Assembly (NCBI GenBank): GCA_947462095.1
Contig: CANHNQ010000014.1
Coordinates: 1-45,178 of the forward strand
DNA length: 45,178 nucleotides
Direction of reading: 5' to 3'
Origin: Gemmatimonadota bacterium
GTDB taxonomy: Bacteria > Gemmatimonadota > Gemmatimonadetes > Gemmatimonadales > Gemmatimonadaceae
Both the position numbers and the translations under genes were made by a program. The notes under the pieces were generated by a model. The model ran no database searches. It saw only the letters and a program-made list of their open reading frames with translations, and was not told the origin of the DNA. Below, one piece after another: positions 1 to 7,590 of this stretch. Position 1 is the stretch's first letter. Each line of letters starts with the position of its first letter.

Positions 1-422
1 GCCGCCTTGAGCGCCGCCTTGCACGCGTCGAGCGTGGCGAAATCGCGCACGATCATCTCGCTCAGCTGGCCGCTTGGCGCGACTGACGTTGCACTCCCCG
101 GCGCCAGCAGCCCCCAGTACAGCGCGTGATTGGCGTGGCCGCCGCCATTGTTGCGGATCGCCGTCTGCACCGCCGCCGGCCACTTGCGCAGCCCCATCAG
201 CAACTCACCCAGCGTGTACTGATGCAGATCGGGAAACGCCTCCAGCGCCTTGTTCAGATTCGTCACGTATGCCGCATGATGACGGTCGTGGTGAATCGTC
301 ATCGTCTGCGCATCGATCGCGGGCTCGATGGCCTTCGCATCATAGCCCAACGCGGGCAGCACGAACGGATAGCGCTGCGCCAACACCTCATCGGCCCGCG
401 CGAACAACGAACGAACGCTCAT
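1..422 (-). CDS. sodA: Fe/Mn superoxide dismutase, N-terminal part (cut by window edge)
   Basis: Detoxifies superoxide to peroxide and oxygen in the cytoplasm. About 140 residues are visible, starting at an ATG at 422 preceded by a GGGAG ribosome site. The text after the start is PFVLPALGYDAKAIEPAID, then IHHDRHHAAYV, which carries the first metal-ligand histidine and the conserved HHxxYV stretch, then GGGHANHALYW, the family GGHxNHxxFW block with the second ligand. The C-terminal domain with the remaining Asp and His ligands lies outside the window, so Fe versus Mn cannot be judged. It lies 22 bases downstream of the glnA stop on the same strand, so the two are probably cotranscribed. Confidence 0.93.
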   Translation of the reverse strand, partial: MSVRSLFARADEVLAQRYPFVLPALGYDAKAIEPAIDAQTMTIHHDRHHAAYVTNLNKALEAFPDLHQYTLGELLMGLRKWPAAVQTAIRNNGGGHANHALYWGLLAPGSATSVAPSGQLSEMIVRDFATLDACKAALKA

Positions 423-444
423 CACGTCTCCCAAAGAAAAAAGC

Positions 445-1788
445 TCAGTACTTCGCCAGGTAGCGTTCGAGCTCCCAGGCACTCACCTGCTGGTTGTACT
501 CGCGCCACTCGGCGCGCTTTGCGGCCAGAAACTGCTCGGTGATGTGTTCGCCCAGGGCTTCCCGCATCACGTCGCTTTTCTCCAACTCGTCGCACGCTTC
601 ACTGAGATCCTGCGGCAGGTCATCCACCCGCAATCGACGACGCTCGCGGAACGACATCTCCCAGATGTTCGTGTTCACCGGTTCGCGCCAATCCGCCCGC
701 GTCTCGACGCCGTCGAGCCCCGCCGCCAGCATGGCCGTCAACGCAAGATACGGGTTCGCACTGGGATCCGGCGTCCGCAATTCCAGACGGGTCCCCATAC
801 CACGGCGCTCCGGCACGCGGATCATCGGCGAGCGGTTGCGCATGCTCCACGCCACGTTCACCGGCGCCTCGAACCCCGGCACGAGGCGTTTGTAGGAATT
901 CACCAGAGGATTCGTGACCGCGCACAGGGCACGGGCGTGCTTGAGCAAGCCGCCGATGTAGTGGAGCGCCGTGAGGCTCAACTCCCACTCGCGCTGCGGA
1001 TCCCAGAACGCGTTCTGTCCCGCCGCGAACAGCGATTGATGCGTATGCATGCCGCTGCCGTTCTGCCCGAACACCGGCTTCGGCATGAACGAGGCGATCA
1101 ACTTGAACTGCCGCGCCACCTGCTTCACCACGAAGCGGAACGTGGCAATGTTGTCGGCCGTGCGAAGCGCATCGGCGTACCGGAAGTCGATCTCGTGTTG
1201 CCCGTGTGCCACTTCGTGGTGCGACGCCTCCACTTCAAAGCCCATCTGCTCGAGCGTGTCCACGATCGCCCGGCGCGCTTCCTCACCAAGGTCCATCGGC
1301 GCCAGATCGAAGTAGCCGCCCACGTCGTGCGTATCGGTGGCCGGACGTCCGTCCTCCGTCGGCTTGAACAGAAAGAACTCGGCCTCCATGCCGGCATTCA
1401 TCACGAAGCCCAACTCGGCCGCGCGCGCCACCTGCCGCTTGAGCACATACCGCGGATCCCCCTCGAACGGGGTACCGTCGGGCCGATTCACATCGCAGAT
1501 CACCCGCCCCACGCGCGCCGACGGTTCACCCCACGGGAAGATCTGAAACGTGGTCAGATCGGGGGCCAGCAGCATGTCGGACTCCTCGACCCGCACGAAG
1601 CCTTCGATGCTCGACCCGTCGAACATGATGTCGCCCTGCAGCGCCTTCCTGAACTGCGACGACGGGATTTCGACGTTCTTGATCACGCCCAGAATATCCG
1701 TGAACTGCAGGCGCAGAAAACGCACCTGGTGCGCCTCCGCCAGTTCGAGAATGTCAGTCGCGGTGGCGCCCGCCAGTGAGGCAGGCAC
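445..1788 (-). CDS. glnA: Type I glutamine synthetase, Firmicute-like (alpha) form
   Basis: Makes glutamine from glutamate, ammonia and ATP in the cytoplasm. About 447 residues. FLRLQFTDILGVIKNVEIP and IMFDGSSIEGF are the N-terminal family blocks; NGSGMHTHQSLF and NPLVNSYKRLVPGFEAP are the catalytic ones, and RSPMIRVP completes the active site. The C-terminus (NIWEMSFRERRR, ending WELERYLAKY) resembles Bacillus GlnA and lacks the NLYDLP-type adenylylation site, so GlnE control is unlikely. The open frame continues far upstream (to 2964) across the neighbouring gene, which is an artefact. I chose the GTG at 1788 because it gives the usual N-terminal length; GTG 1812 is the alternative. Neither has a good ribosome site. 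The sodA gene follows after 22 bases. Confidence 0.95.
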   Translation of the reverse strand: MPASLAGATATDILELAEAHQVRFLRLQFTDILGVIKNVEIPSSQFRKALQGDIMFDGSSIEGFVRVEESDMLLAPDLTTFQIFPWGEPSARVGRVICDVNRPDGTPFEGDPRYVLKRQVARAAELGFVMNAGMEAEFFLFKPTEDGRPATDTHDVGGYFDLAPMDLGEEARRAIVDTLEQMGFEVEASHHEVAHGQHEIDFRYADALRTADNIATFRFVVKQVARQFKLIASFMPKPVFGQNGSGMHTHQSLFAAGQNAFWDPQREWELSLTALHYIGGLLKHARALCAVTNPLVNSYKRLVPGFEAPVNVAWSMRNRSPMIRVPERRGMGTRLELRTPDPSANPYLALTAMLAAGLDGVETRADWREPVNTNIWEMSFRERRRLRVDDLPQDLSEACDELEKSDVMREALGEHITEQFLAAKRAEWREYNQQVSAWELERYLAKY

Positions 1789-1812
1789 GAGGGAACGGCT
1801 CTGAATCGGCAC

Positions 1813-1869
1813 GATTCGATGGAAAAGGAGGAGTACAGGGGTAGCGTATTGTAGTATTTTCCACGCCAC
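1813..1869. promoter_or_regulatory. Divergent promoter region between glnA and the zinc-ribbon gene
   Basis: This short gap separates two outward-facing genes and is locally AT-rich (1846-1861) in a GC-rich window. On the minus strand TACAAT (1853 to 1848) resembles a -10 box for glnA. On the plus strand TAGTAT (1852-1857) could serve the zinc-ribbon gene, which would then have a leader of only a few bases. No convincing -35 is seen on either side, so this is a candidate only. Confidence 0.35.
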
Positions 1870-2655
1870 ATGACTTCCTCGAATATTTCCGGGGGCTCGG
1901 CCCCGTCTGCCGGCGCGGGTTTCTGCGCGGCCTGTGGCGCGGCCCTCTCCGCCGGCGCCCGCTTCTGCCATCGCTGTGGCACCCCGTTCGGCCAGGGCGC
2001 GCCGCTCATGCGTACGCCCGCCCCCTCCGGTGGCGCGGCAGCGGTGCTCCCGTGGGCCGTCGCCTTCGTGGCCCTGCTCGCGCTCGTGGCCATGGTCGCC
2101 GGCAAGAACTTCGGCGCCGCCAAGGGATCGGGCATCGACGGGTCGGCCAACTCGCTCCCCACGCAGGCCGTCGACGGCGCCGCCGCGGCCCCGTTCGCGC
2201 AGGGCGGTGGCGGCGGAGCGGCACCGAACATCGCCAACCTCTCGCCCGCCGAACGGGCCAACCGGTTGTACACCCGCATCATGGAGTACGCCGAGGCCGG
2301 CAAGGTCGACTCGGTCTCCTTCTTCGCGCCGATGGCCATGGCATCGCACGAGATGCTGCAGGAACCGACAACCGACGAGCGGTATCACTTCGGGCGGATC
2401 GCCGAAGTGACCAACGCGCCGGCCGTCGCGCAGGCACAGGCTGACACGATTCTCAAGGGTTCCCCCAACAACCTCCTGGGGCTGCTCCTCGCCGCCCGCG
2501 CCGCCCGCATGACGGGCAACAACGCGGCCGCGACCGCCTTCGATCAGCGTCTGCTCAAGGCGCTCGAGCCGGAACTGGCCACCCGCCTCCCCGACTACGA
2601 TATGCACCGGGCCGAGATCGACCGCGCGGCCGCGGACGCCCGTCGCCCGAACTGA
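1870..2655 (+). CDS. Zinc-ribbon, single-pass membrane protein
   Basis: A 261-residue protein with no firm functional assignment. Residues 19-36 form a zinc ribbon: Cys19-x2-Cys22 (CAAC) and Cys33-x2-Cys36 (CHRC), the double CxxC arrangement of the zinc_ribbon_2 type. A hydrophobic stretch around 57-78 (LPWAVAFVALLALVAMVAG) predicts one membrane span, followed by a low-complexity Gly/Ala linker. The C-terminal half (about 125-255) is helical and reads like TPR-type repeats (NLLGLLLAARAARMTGNNAAA). The layout suggests a cytoplasmic zinc finger and an external helical domain. The start ATG is 81 bases from the glnA GTG. The stretch after it (2656-2824) holds a possible promoter and nothing else I can identify. 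Confidence 0.8.
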   Translation: MTSSNISGGSAPSAGAGFCAACGAALSAGARFCHRCGTPFGQGAPLMRTPAPSGGAAAVLPWAVAFVALLALVAMVAGKNFGAAKGSGIDGSANSLPTQAVDGAAAAPFAQGGGGGAAPNIANLSPAERANRLYTRIMEYAEAGKVDSVSFFAPMAMASHEMLQEPTTDERYHFGRIAEVTNAPAVAQAQADTILKGSPNNLLGLLLAARAARMTGNNAAATAFDQRLLKALEPELATRLPDYDMHRAEIDRAAADARRPN

Positions 2656-2685
2656 CGCGCGGCCGCGGCCATGTCGGCCAATCGA

Positions 2686-2714
2686 TTGCCGTACCCCCGA
2701 AAGAGTGGTACGGT
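2686..2714 (+). promoter_or_regulatory. Possible sigma-70 type promoter for the first histidine kinase
   Basis: TTGCCG at 2686-2691 and TACGGT at 2709-2714 are separated by exactly 17 bases and lie 110 bases upstream of the kinase start. The -35 is a good match and the -10 a moderate one. It is based on sequence resemblance alone. Confidence 0.3.
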
Positions 2715-2824
2715 GATCGAGTGAGGACCGACCACCATTCGGCGCTGTCGCGGAGTGTTCCGCGGGGTCAGTCCACGTCGTGACACGCCTCTCGCCTGAC
2801 ACCCCGCCCGACACGGGGGGGAAC

Positions 2825-5401
2825 ATGCCACAGCGCAACCTCGCCGACACCGCGCAGGCCGCACACGCTGCGGGTGTGAACGCCATCCTGATCAAGACCG
2901 CTCGCGTGCTGGCCAACGCCACCACGCCCGAAGCGCTCCATCGCGGGCTGGCCGCCACCCTCATGCCGGCGCTGCGGGCGGACGGTTTCGCCGTGTACGC
3001 GGCCGATGCACAGCTCCAGACCGCGCGCCTCGAACATCAATGGGGGGTCGCCAGCGTCCCGCGCCAGCGTCTTGAAGCCGCCTTCTGGCGCACGCGACCG
3101 GGCGACGTGGTGCACCACGCCACCTCGATGTTCATCGAGGACCTGAGCACCGAGTCCAACCTCGACGATGTCGGCCAGTCCCTCGTCGAGGCCGGCGTGT
3201 TGTCACTCGCCCTGCTGCCGCTGGTGTTCGACGAGCGGGTCCATGGCGTCCTGGCAATCCGCTATCTCGGCGCGCGACGCTTTGACGACGATGAACGGGA
3301 GCTGCTGACGAACCTTGCCACGCAGGTCGCCCTCGCCTTTCGCAACACGATACAGCTGGGCGAGCTCGAACGGCGCGCCGGTCGATTCGCCCTCCTGGCC
3401 CGGGCACAACAGCAGCTCACCCAGCTCACCAGCGAGGAAAGCCTGCCGCAGGCGATTGCCGAAGCCGTGCAGCTGGTGATTCCCAGCGCGGTGATTCAGG
3501 TCCTCGCCATTGGCGCCGAGGGATTGCAGCGCGTGCTGCACATGGAGGCCGGTCACGTGATCTCGACCGAGCCGCTCCCGCTCACCGACGCACCGCTCGC
3601 GATCAGCACAGCCCAGACGGGCGTCGCCCGGTTGGCGTCACACCTCGAGGCTGGGGCGGGTGTGGCCCGCGGCGCCGTGGAGCTGTGCGCCGCCGTCCGC
3701 TTCGGGCAGCGCAGTGCCGGCGTGATCCGGCTGCTTGGCGCCAAGCCCGACGCGTTCGACATGCAGGACCTCGATTTGCTCACGATCATGGCGCGCCAGG
3801 CCGGCGCCGCCGTGGAAACCGCCCGGTTATTCTCCCAGCAGGACGTCCAGCGCCAGCGCGCCGAGGGAGCTGCCGAACTGGCCCGGGTCACACTGCAGGC
3901 CGTCTCACTGGCCGATGGCGCCGCTGAGCTCCTGCACGTCCTCGACCGGTTCGTCCCCTCGATCGGCAAGGCCATCGGGGTGGCGCGCGCACGGGACGGG
4001 CAGATCGAGTACGTGGCCACCAGTGGCACGCTCGATGTCTTTAAGGGAGGGCGACCGGCCGGCGCGACCCGCGTGAATGAGCTGTCGCCCGACGGACGCC
4101 CCGTCGAGCTGGCGAGCGTCCGCGACGTCGCCCCCGCGAGTGTCGCCGCCTCGCTCCCCGACGAATGGACGCTGGCCGTCCCGCTCGCCGCTCGCGAACG
4201 CAGCCTCGGCATTCTCCTGGTCACGGCGCCACGCGCCGCGCCGCTGCGGCCGCGCGATCGCATCACCCTGCAGCGGCTCTCCGCATCACTCGCCCTCGCC
4301 CTCGATGCGCTCCTCCTCGATGAAGACGAGCGACTCGCCCGTGAGCGCGAACAGCTGCTGGCCACCGCGCTCACCACCATCGACCACCCGATTTTCATTC
4401 TCGATCGCGTGGGCGTCCGCTATGCCAATCCGGCCGCGGCGCGGGAGTATGCGTGGACACAGGCCGAGCTCATGGAGCTGCAGTTCGATCACCTCATCGC
4501 CGGACACGATGCCCGGGAGGGGATGCAGGAAACCGATGGCCTGCTCGAATCCGGGGTGCGCCTGTCGCACGATATCCATCGACGGCGCGATGGCTCGGAA
4601 TTCCCCGCCGCCGTCACCATCAGCCCCCTGACCGGACATGACGGTGAGCGGCTCGGACAGGTCGTCAGCGTTCGCAATGTCAGCCAGGACCGCCGCCTCG
4701 AGGAGCAGCTCCGCCAGACCGAAAAGATGGTCGCCCTCGGTGAACTCGTGGCCGGCGTCGCCCACGAAATCAACAATCCCCTCACCGGGATCTCGGCGTT
4801 TGCACAGATCCTGCTCGAAGAGGAGCTCAGCGACGACCAGCGCGAATCGATCCAGTTGATCAAGCAGGAGAGCGATCGGGCCAAGACCGTGATCAAGGAT
4901 CTGCTCCTGTTCGCTCGCAAAACCGAGCACGGCACCGGCCCGGTCGATATCAACGAGGTGATCGAGCAGTCGGTGCGCCTCCGGGCGTACCCCCTGCGCA
5001 ACGCCGGTGTGCAGGTCGAGCTGCAGCTCGATCCCACCGCCCCCCGCATCAGCGGCGACTCGCAAAAGCTCCAGCAAGTGCTGCTCAACGTCATCGGCAA
5101 CGCCGAACAGGCCATGCTCGGGCGGGAGCAGCGGCGACTGATCATCCGGACCACGCACGACGCCGACCGGGTCGTCATGACCGCGATCGACACGGGCGTC
5201 GGCATGACAGCCGACGTGCGCCGACGCATCTTCGAGCCATTCTACTCCACCAAACCGGCCGGCGCCGGCACGGGGCTGGGCCTCAGCGTCAGCTACGGCA
5301 TCATTCACGCGCATGGTGGAACGATCGGCGTCGAGTCCGAGCCCGAGGTGGGATCAACCGTCACCATCACGCTCCCCGCAGTGCCCTTCGACCGACTATG
5401 A
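2825..5401 (+). CDS. Multi-GAF/PAS sensor histidine kinase
   Basis: A soluble sensor kinase of about 858 residues without membrane segments, so it should read a cytoplasmic signal. Three GAF-like regions cover roughly residues 20-180, 190-350 and 355-520, then a PAS domain at about 520-635 (ILDRVGVRYANPAAAREYAW). The HisKA helix carries the phosphoacceptor His647 in GVAHEINNPLTGISAFAQIL, and the ATPase domain shows NVIGNAEQAM (N box), DTGVGM (G1) and GTGLGLSVSYGI (G2). I chose ATG 2825, which has a GGGGGG run just upstream; GTG 2780 would add 15 residues. Its stop overlaps the next start (ATGA at 5398-5401), so the HD-GYP regulator that follows is its likely partner. Confidence 0.92.
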   Translation: MPQRNLADTAQAAHAAGVNAILIKTARVLANATTPEALHRGLAATLMPALRADGFAVYAADAQLQTARLEHQWGVASVPRQRLEAAFWRTRPGDVVHHATSMFIEDLSTESNLDDVGQSLVEAGVLSLALLPLVFDERVHGVLAIRYLGARRFDDDERELLTNLATQVALAFRNTIQLGELERRAGRFALLARAQQQLTQLTSEESLPQAIAEAVQLVIPSAVIQVLAIGAEGLQRVLHMEAGHVISTEPLPLTDAPLAISTAQTGVARLASHLEAGAGVARGAVELCAAVRFGQRSAGVIRLLGAKPDAFDMQDLDLLTIMARQAGAAVETARLFSQQDVQRQRAEGAAELARVTLQAVSLADGAAELLHVLDRFVPSIGKAIGVARARDGQIEYVATSGTLDVFKGGRPAGATRVNELSPDGRPVELASVRDVAPASVAASLPDEWTLAVPLAARERSLGILLVTAPRAAPLRPRDRITLQRLSASLALALDALLLDEDERLAREREQLLATALTTIDHPIFILDRVGVRYANPAAAREYAWTQAELMELQFDHLIAGHDAREGMQETDGLLESGVRLSHDIHRRRDGSEFPAAVTISPLTGHDGERLGQVVSVRNVSQDRRLEEQLRQTEKMVALGELVAGVAHEINNPLTGISAFAQILLEEELSDDQRESIQLIKQESDRAKTVIKDLLLFARKTEHGTGPVDINEVIEQSVRLRAYPLRNAGVQVELQLDPTAPRISGDSQKLQQVLLNVIGNAEQAMLGREQRRLIIRTTHDADRVVMTAIDTGVGMTADVRRRIFEPFYSTKPAGAGTGLGLSVSYGIIHAHGGTIGVESEPEVGSTVTITLPAVPFDRL

Positions 5402-6510
5402 CCAGTCTTCCGGAACACGACCCGATCGTCGCAATCGAAGCCGCCGGTGCGGCGCTCGCACAGGACGCGCTTCGCCGTATTCTCGTCGTCGATGATGAAG
5501 CGACGATCCGGCTGGCCCTCAGTCGTTTTCTGCGCACCCGCAGCTTCGAGGTCGAGGTGGCCGACTCCGGTGCCGCCGCCCTTGAGATGCTGGCCCATCA
5601 CCGCTTCTCATTGATGCTCTGCGATCTCCGGATGCCCGGCATCAGTGGCCTCGACGTGGTCCCACGCGCCCTGGCTCTCGATCCCGACCTCGGGATCATC
5701 ATGCTGACGGCCGTCAATGACGCCGCGAGCGCCACCGAGGCGCTCTCCAGCGGGGCCTTCGATTACCTCACCAAGCCGGTCGAGCTGCCCGACTTGCAGG
5801 CGGCCGTCGAACGCGCAATGATGCGCCGCATCCGCAGCGTGGAACGGCGGGCGGTTGACCGCCTCATTCGAGAGGAAGTGGCGCTCCGCACCGTCCAGCT
5901 GGAGCGTGAGAAGGGGGCGCTCCGCGACATGAGCATCGGGGTCGCCGAGACGCTCATCAACGCCATGGAAGCAAAAGATCTCTACCTGCGCGGCCACTCC
6001 CAGCGCGTGGCGGAAATCGCCGCCGCGATCGCGGTGCATCTCGAGCTGGAAACCACCACCGTCGAGTGCATTCACACCGCCGGCCGCCTGCACGACGTGG
6101 GCAAGATCGGGATTCGCGAAGCGGTCCTCAACAAGCCGGGCCCCCTCACCCACGAGGAGTTCGCCCATGTGAAGGATCACGTGCGGATCGGGCTCGACAT
6201 CCTCTCGCCCCTCCAGCACCTCGGCGATGCCCTCCTCTACATTCGCGACCATCACGAGCACTGGGACGGCGGCGGCTATCCGTTCGGCCGCGCGGCCGAC
6301 GACATCACCATCGGCGGGCGTATTCTCACGGCGGCCGATGCCTTCGATGCGCTCACCTCGCACCGGGCGTATCGCGATCCGATGACGGCCGGCTCGACCC
6401 TTGATTACCTCCGCACCCAAGCCGGGCGCCTGCTCGAACCACGCATTTTCGATGCGCTCAATGCGGTGGTGCGAGGCGGGATCGTGGAAGGAATTCCGCG
6501 GGTCATGTAA
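5398..6510 (+). CDS. Response regulator with HD-GYP domain (RpfG type)
   Basis: A 370-residue receiver plus cyclic-di-GMP phosphodiesterase domain. The receiver (about 27-145) has the acidic pair VVDDE, phosphoacceptor Asp76 in LMLCDLRMPG, and Lys in DYLTKPVEL. The HD-GYP domain runs from about 180 to 360: H-SQRVAEIA, HD at 232-233 (LHDVGKIG), and the signature HHEHWDGGGYP from residue 285. All the metal-binding and GYP residues are present, so it is predicted to degrade cyclic-di-GMP when its receiver is phosphorylated. Translation is coupled to the preceding kinase by a 4-base overlap. After its stop, 6511-6687 is non-coding and holds a promoter candidate. Confidence 0.93.
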   Translation: MTSLPEHDPIVAIEAAGAALAQDALRRILVVDDEATIRLALSRFLRTRSFEVEVADSGAAALEMLAHHRFSLMLCDLRMPGISGLDVVPRALALDPDLGIIMLTAVNDAASATEALSSGAFDYLTKPVELPDLQAAVERAMMRRIRSVERRAVDRLIREEVALRTVQLEREKGALRDMSIGVAETLINAMEAKDLYLRGHSQRVAEIAAAIAVHLELETTTVECIHTAGRLHDVGKIGIREAVLNKPGPLTHEEFAHVKDHVRIGLDILSPLQHLGDALLYIRDHHEHWDGGGYPFGRAADDITIGGRILTAADAFDALTSHRAYRDPMTAGSTLDYLRTQAGRLLEPRIFDALNAVVRGGIVEGIPRVM

Positions 6511-6540
6511 CGGGATGTGGTGCCAGAGTGGGCTCAACGC

Positions 6541-6569
6541 TTGACTCCCACGATTTTTGTATGTACTTG
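6541..6569 (+). promoter_or_regulatory. Candidate promoter for the histone-like gene
   Basis: TTGACT at 6541-6546, a 17-base spacer, and TACTTG at 6564-6569. The -35 is close to consensus, the -10 weaker. It sits about 120 bases upstream of the next start codon, in the only sizeable non-coding gap of the signalling block, so the following genes may form a separate transcript. Confidence 0.35.
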
Positions 6570-6687
6570 GTCGGTCTGTTCAGCAGCACACGAAGTCGTG
6601 GGTATCGTGAGCCTCGTCGCCACGGTCGGTCGATGAGCCGGCGCGGTCGACGATCGCGTTCGAACTTTTCCGAGGAGAGGAGGCGTC

Positions 6688-7590
6688 ATGCCGCGTGGCG
6701 ACGAGATTGGGAAGCTCCATCTGATGGATGACGACATGGATGATGTGGGCTACGGCCGCTCGTCGTACGATGAAGATGACGAGGACGGCTACGGCCTCCC
6801 CTCCGAAAACGGCGACTCCCTCTGGGACAGTGCCGACGACGACGACGAGGATGACGACGACGACGATGAGGGCGACAGCTTCGAGGACGAGCTGATCGAC
6901 GACGAGGACGACGAGGACGACATCTTCAGTCGCCCCGTTCGTCGTGGCCCCGGTCGCCCGCCCAAGAATCCGGGCGCGCCCAAGCCGGCCCCGAAGGCGA
7001 AGGCGCCCAAGCCGGAGCCCAAGGTGGAAGTCCCCATCACGATCGACGACATCGACGACATCGACGAGCTCCTGGACGACGAGGCCGAACCGGTCGCCAA
7101 GGCGCCGGCGAAGGCCCCGAAGGCACCCAAGGCCCCGGCCGCCCCGAAGGCGCCCAAGGCCCCGAACGTGCCGGCAGCCCCCAAGGTCGAAGCGCCGGCG
7201 GCACCCGTGGCCAAGCCGGCCCCGAAGGCTCCGAAGGCCCCGAAGGCCCCGGCCAAACCGGCGCCGAAGCCGGCGGCCAAGGCTCCGGCCACGAAGACGG
7301 CCGTGAAGGCCCCCGCCAAGAAGGCACCGGCGAAGGCCCCCGCGAAGGCGCCCGCCAAGGCCGCCAAGAAGGCACCGGCCAAGAAGGCACCGGCCAAGGC
7401 CGCCAAGAAGGCCCCAGCGAAGAAGGCCCCAGCCAAGAAGGCACCGGCGAAGGCCGTCAAGAAGGCGCCGGCCAAGGCGGTCAAGAAAGCGCCGGCCAAA
7501 GCCGCACCGAAGAAGGCCGTCAAGAAGGCCCCCGCCAAGGCCGTCAAGAAAGCCGTCAAGCCCGCCAAGAAGGGCGCAAAGCGCCGGTGA
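6688..7590 (+). CDS. Charge-segregated histone H1-like protein with AT-hook
   Basis: A 300-residue low-complexity protein in three parts. Residues 14-80 are extremely acidic, with Asp/Glu runs around 49-61. Residues 85-93 (RRGPGRPPK) are an AT-hook, the minor-groove-binding motif. From about 96 on it is Lys/Ala/Pro-rich, with a second short acidic patch (IDDIDDIDELLDD, 119-131) and then many AKKAPAK-type units like eukaryotic H1 tails and bacterial AlgP/HctB-type proteins. A strong ribosome site (GAGAGGAGG) precedes ATG 6688. Probable DNA binding or compaction is an inference. Its stop overlaps the next kinase start by one base (TGATG), which ties it to the two-component system. Confidence 0.8.
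   Translation: MPRGDEIGKLHLMDDDMDDVGYGRSSYDEDDEDGYGLPSENGDSLWDSADDDDEDDDDDDEGDSFEDELIDDEDDEDDIFSRPVRRGPGRPPKNPGAPKPAPKAKAPKPEPKVEVPITIDDIDDIDELLDDEAEPVAKAPAKAPKAPKAPAAPKAPKAPNVPAAPKVEAPAAPVAKPAPKAPKAPKAPAKPAPKPAAKAPATKTAVKAPAKKAPAKAPAKAPAKAAKKAPAKKAPAKAAKKAPAKKAPAKKAPAKAVKKAPAKAVKKAPAKAAPKKAVKKAPAKAVKKAVKPAKKGAKRR

Noticed and set aside
1789-2964. N-terminal extension of glutamine synthetase up to 2964
   Set aside because: The extra residues are antisense to the zinc-ribbon gene and resemble no known domain; family length is met from 1788.
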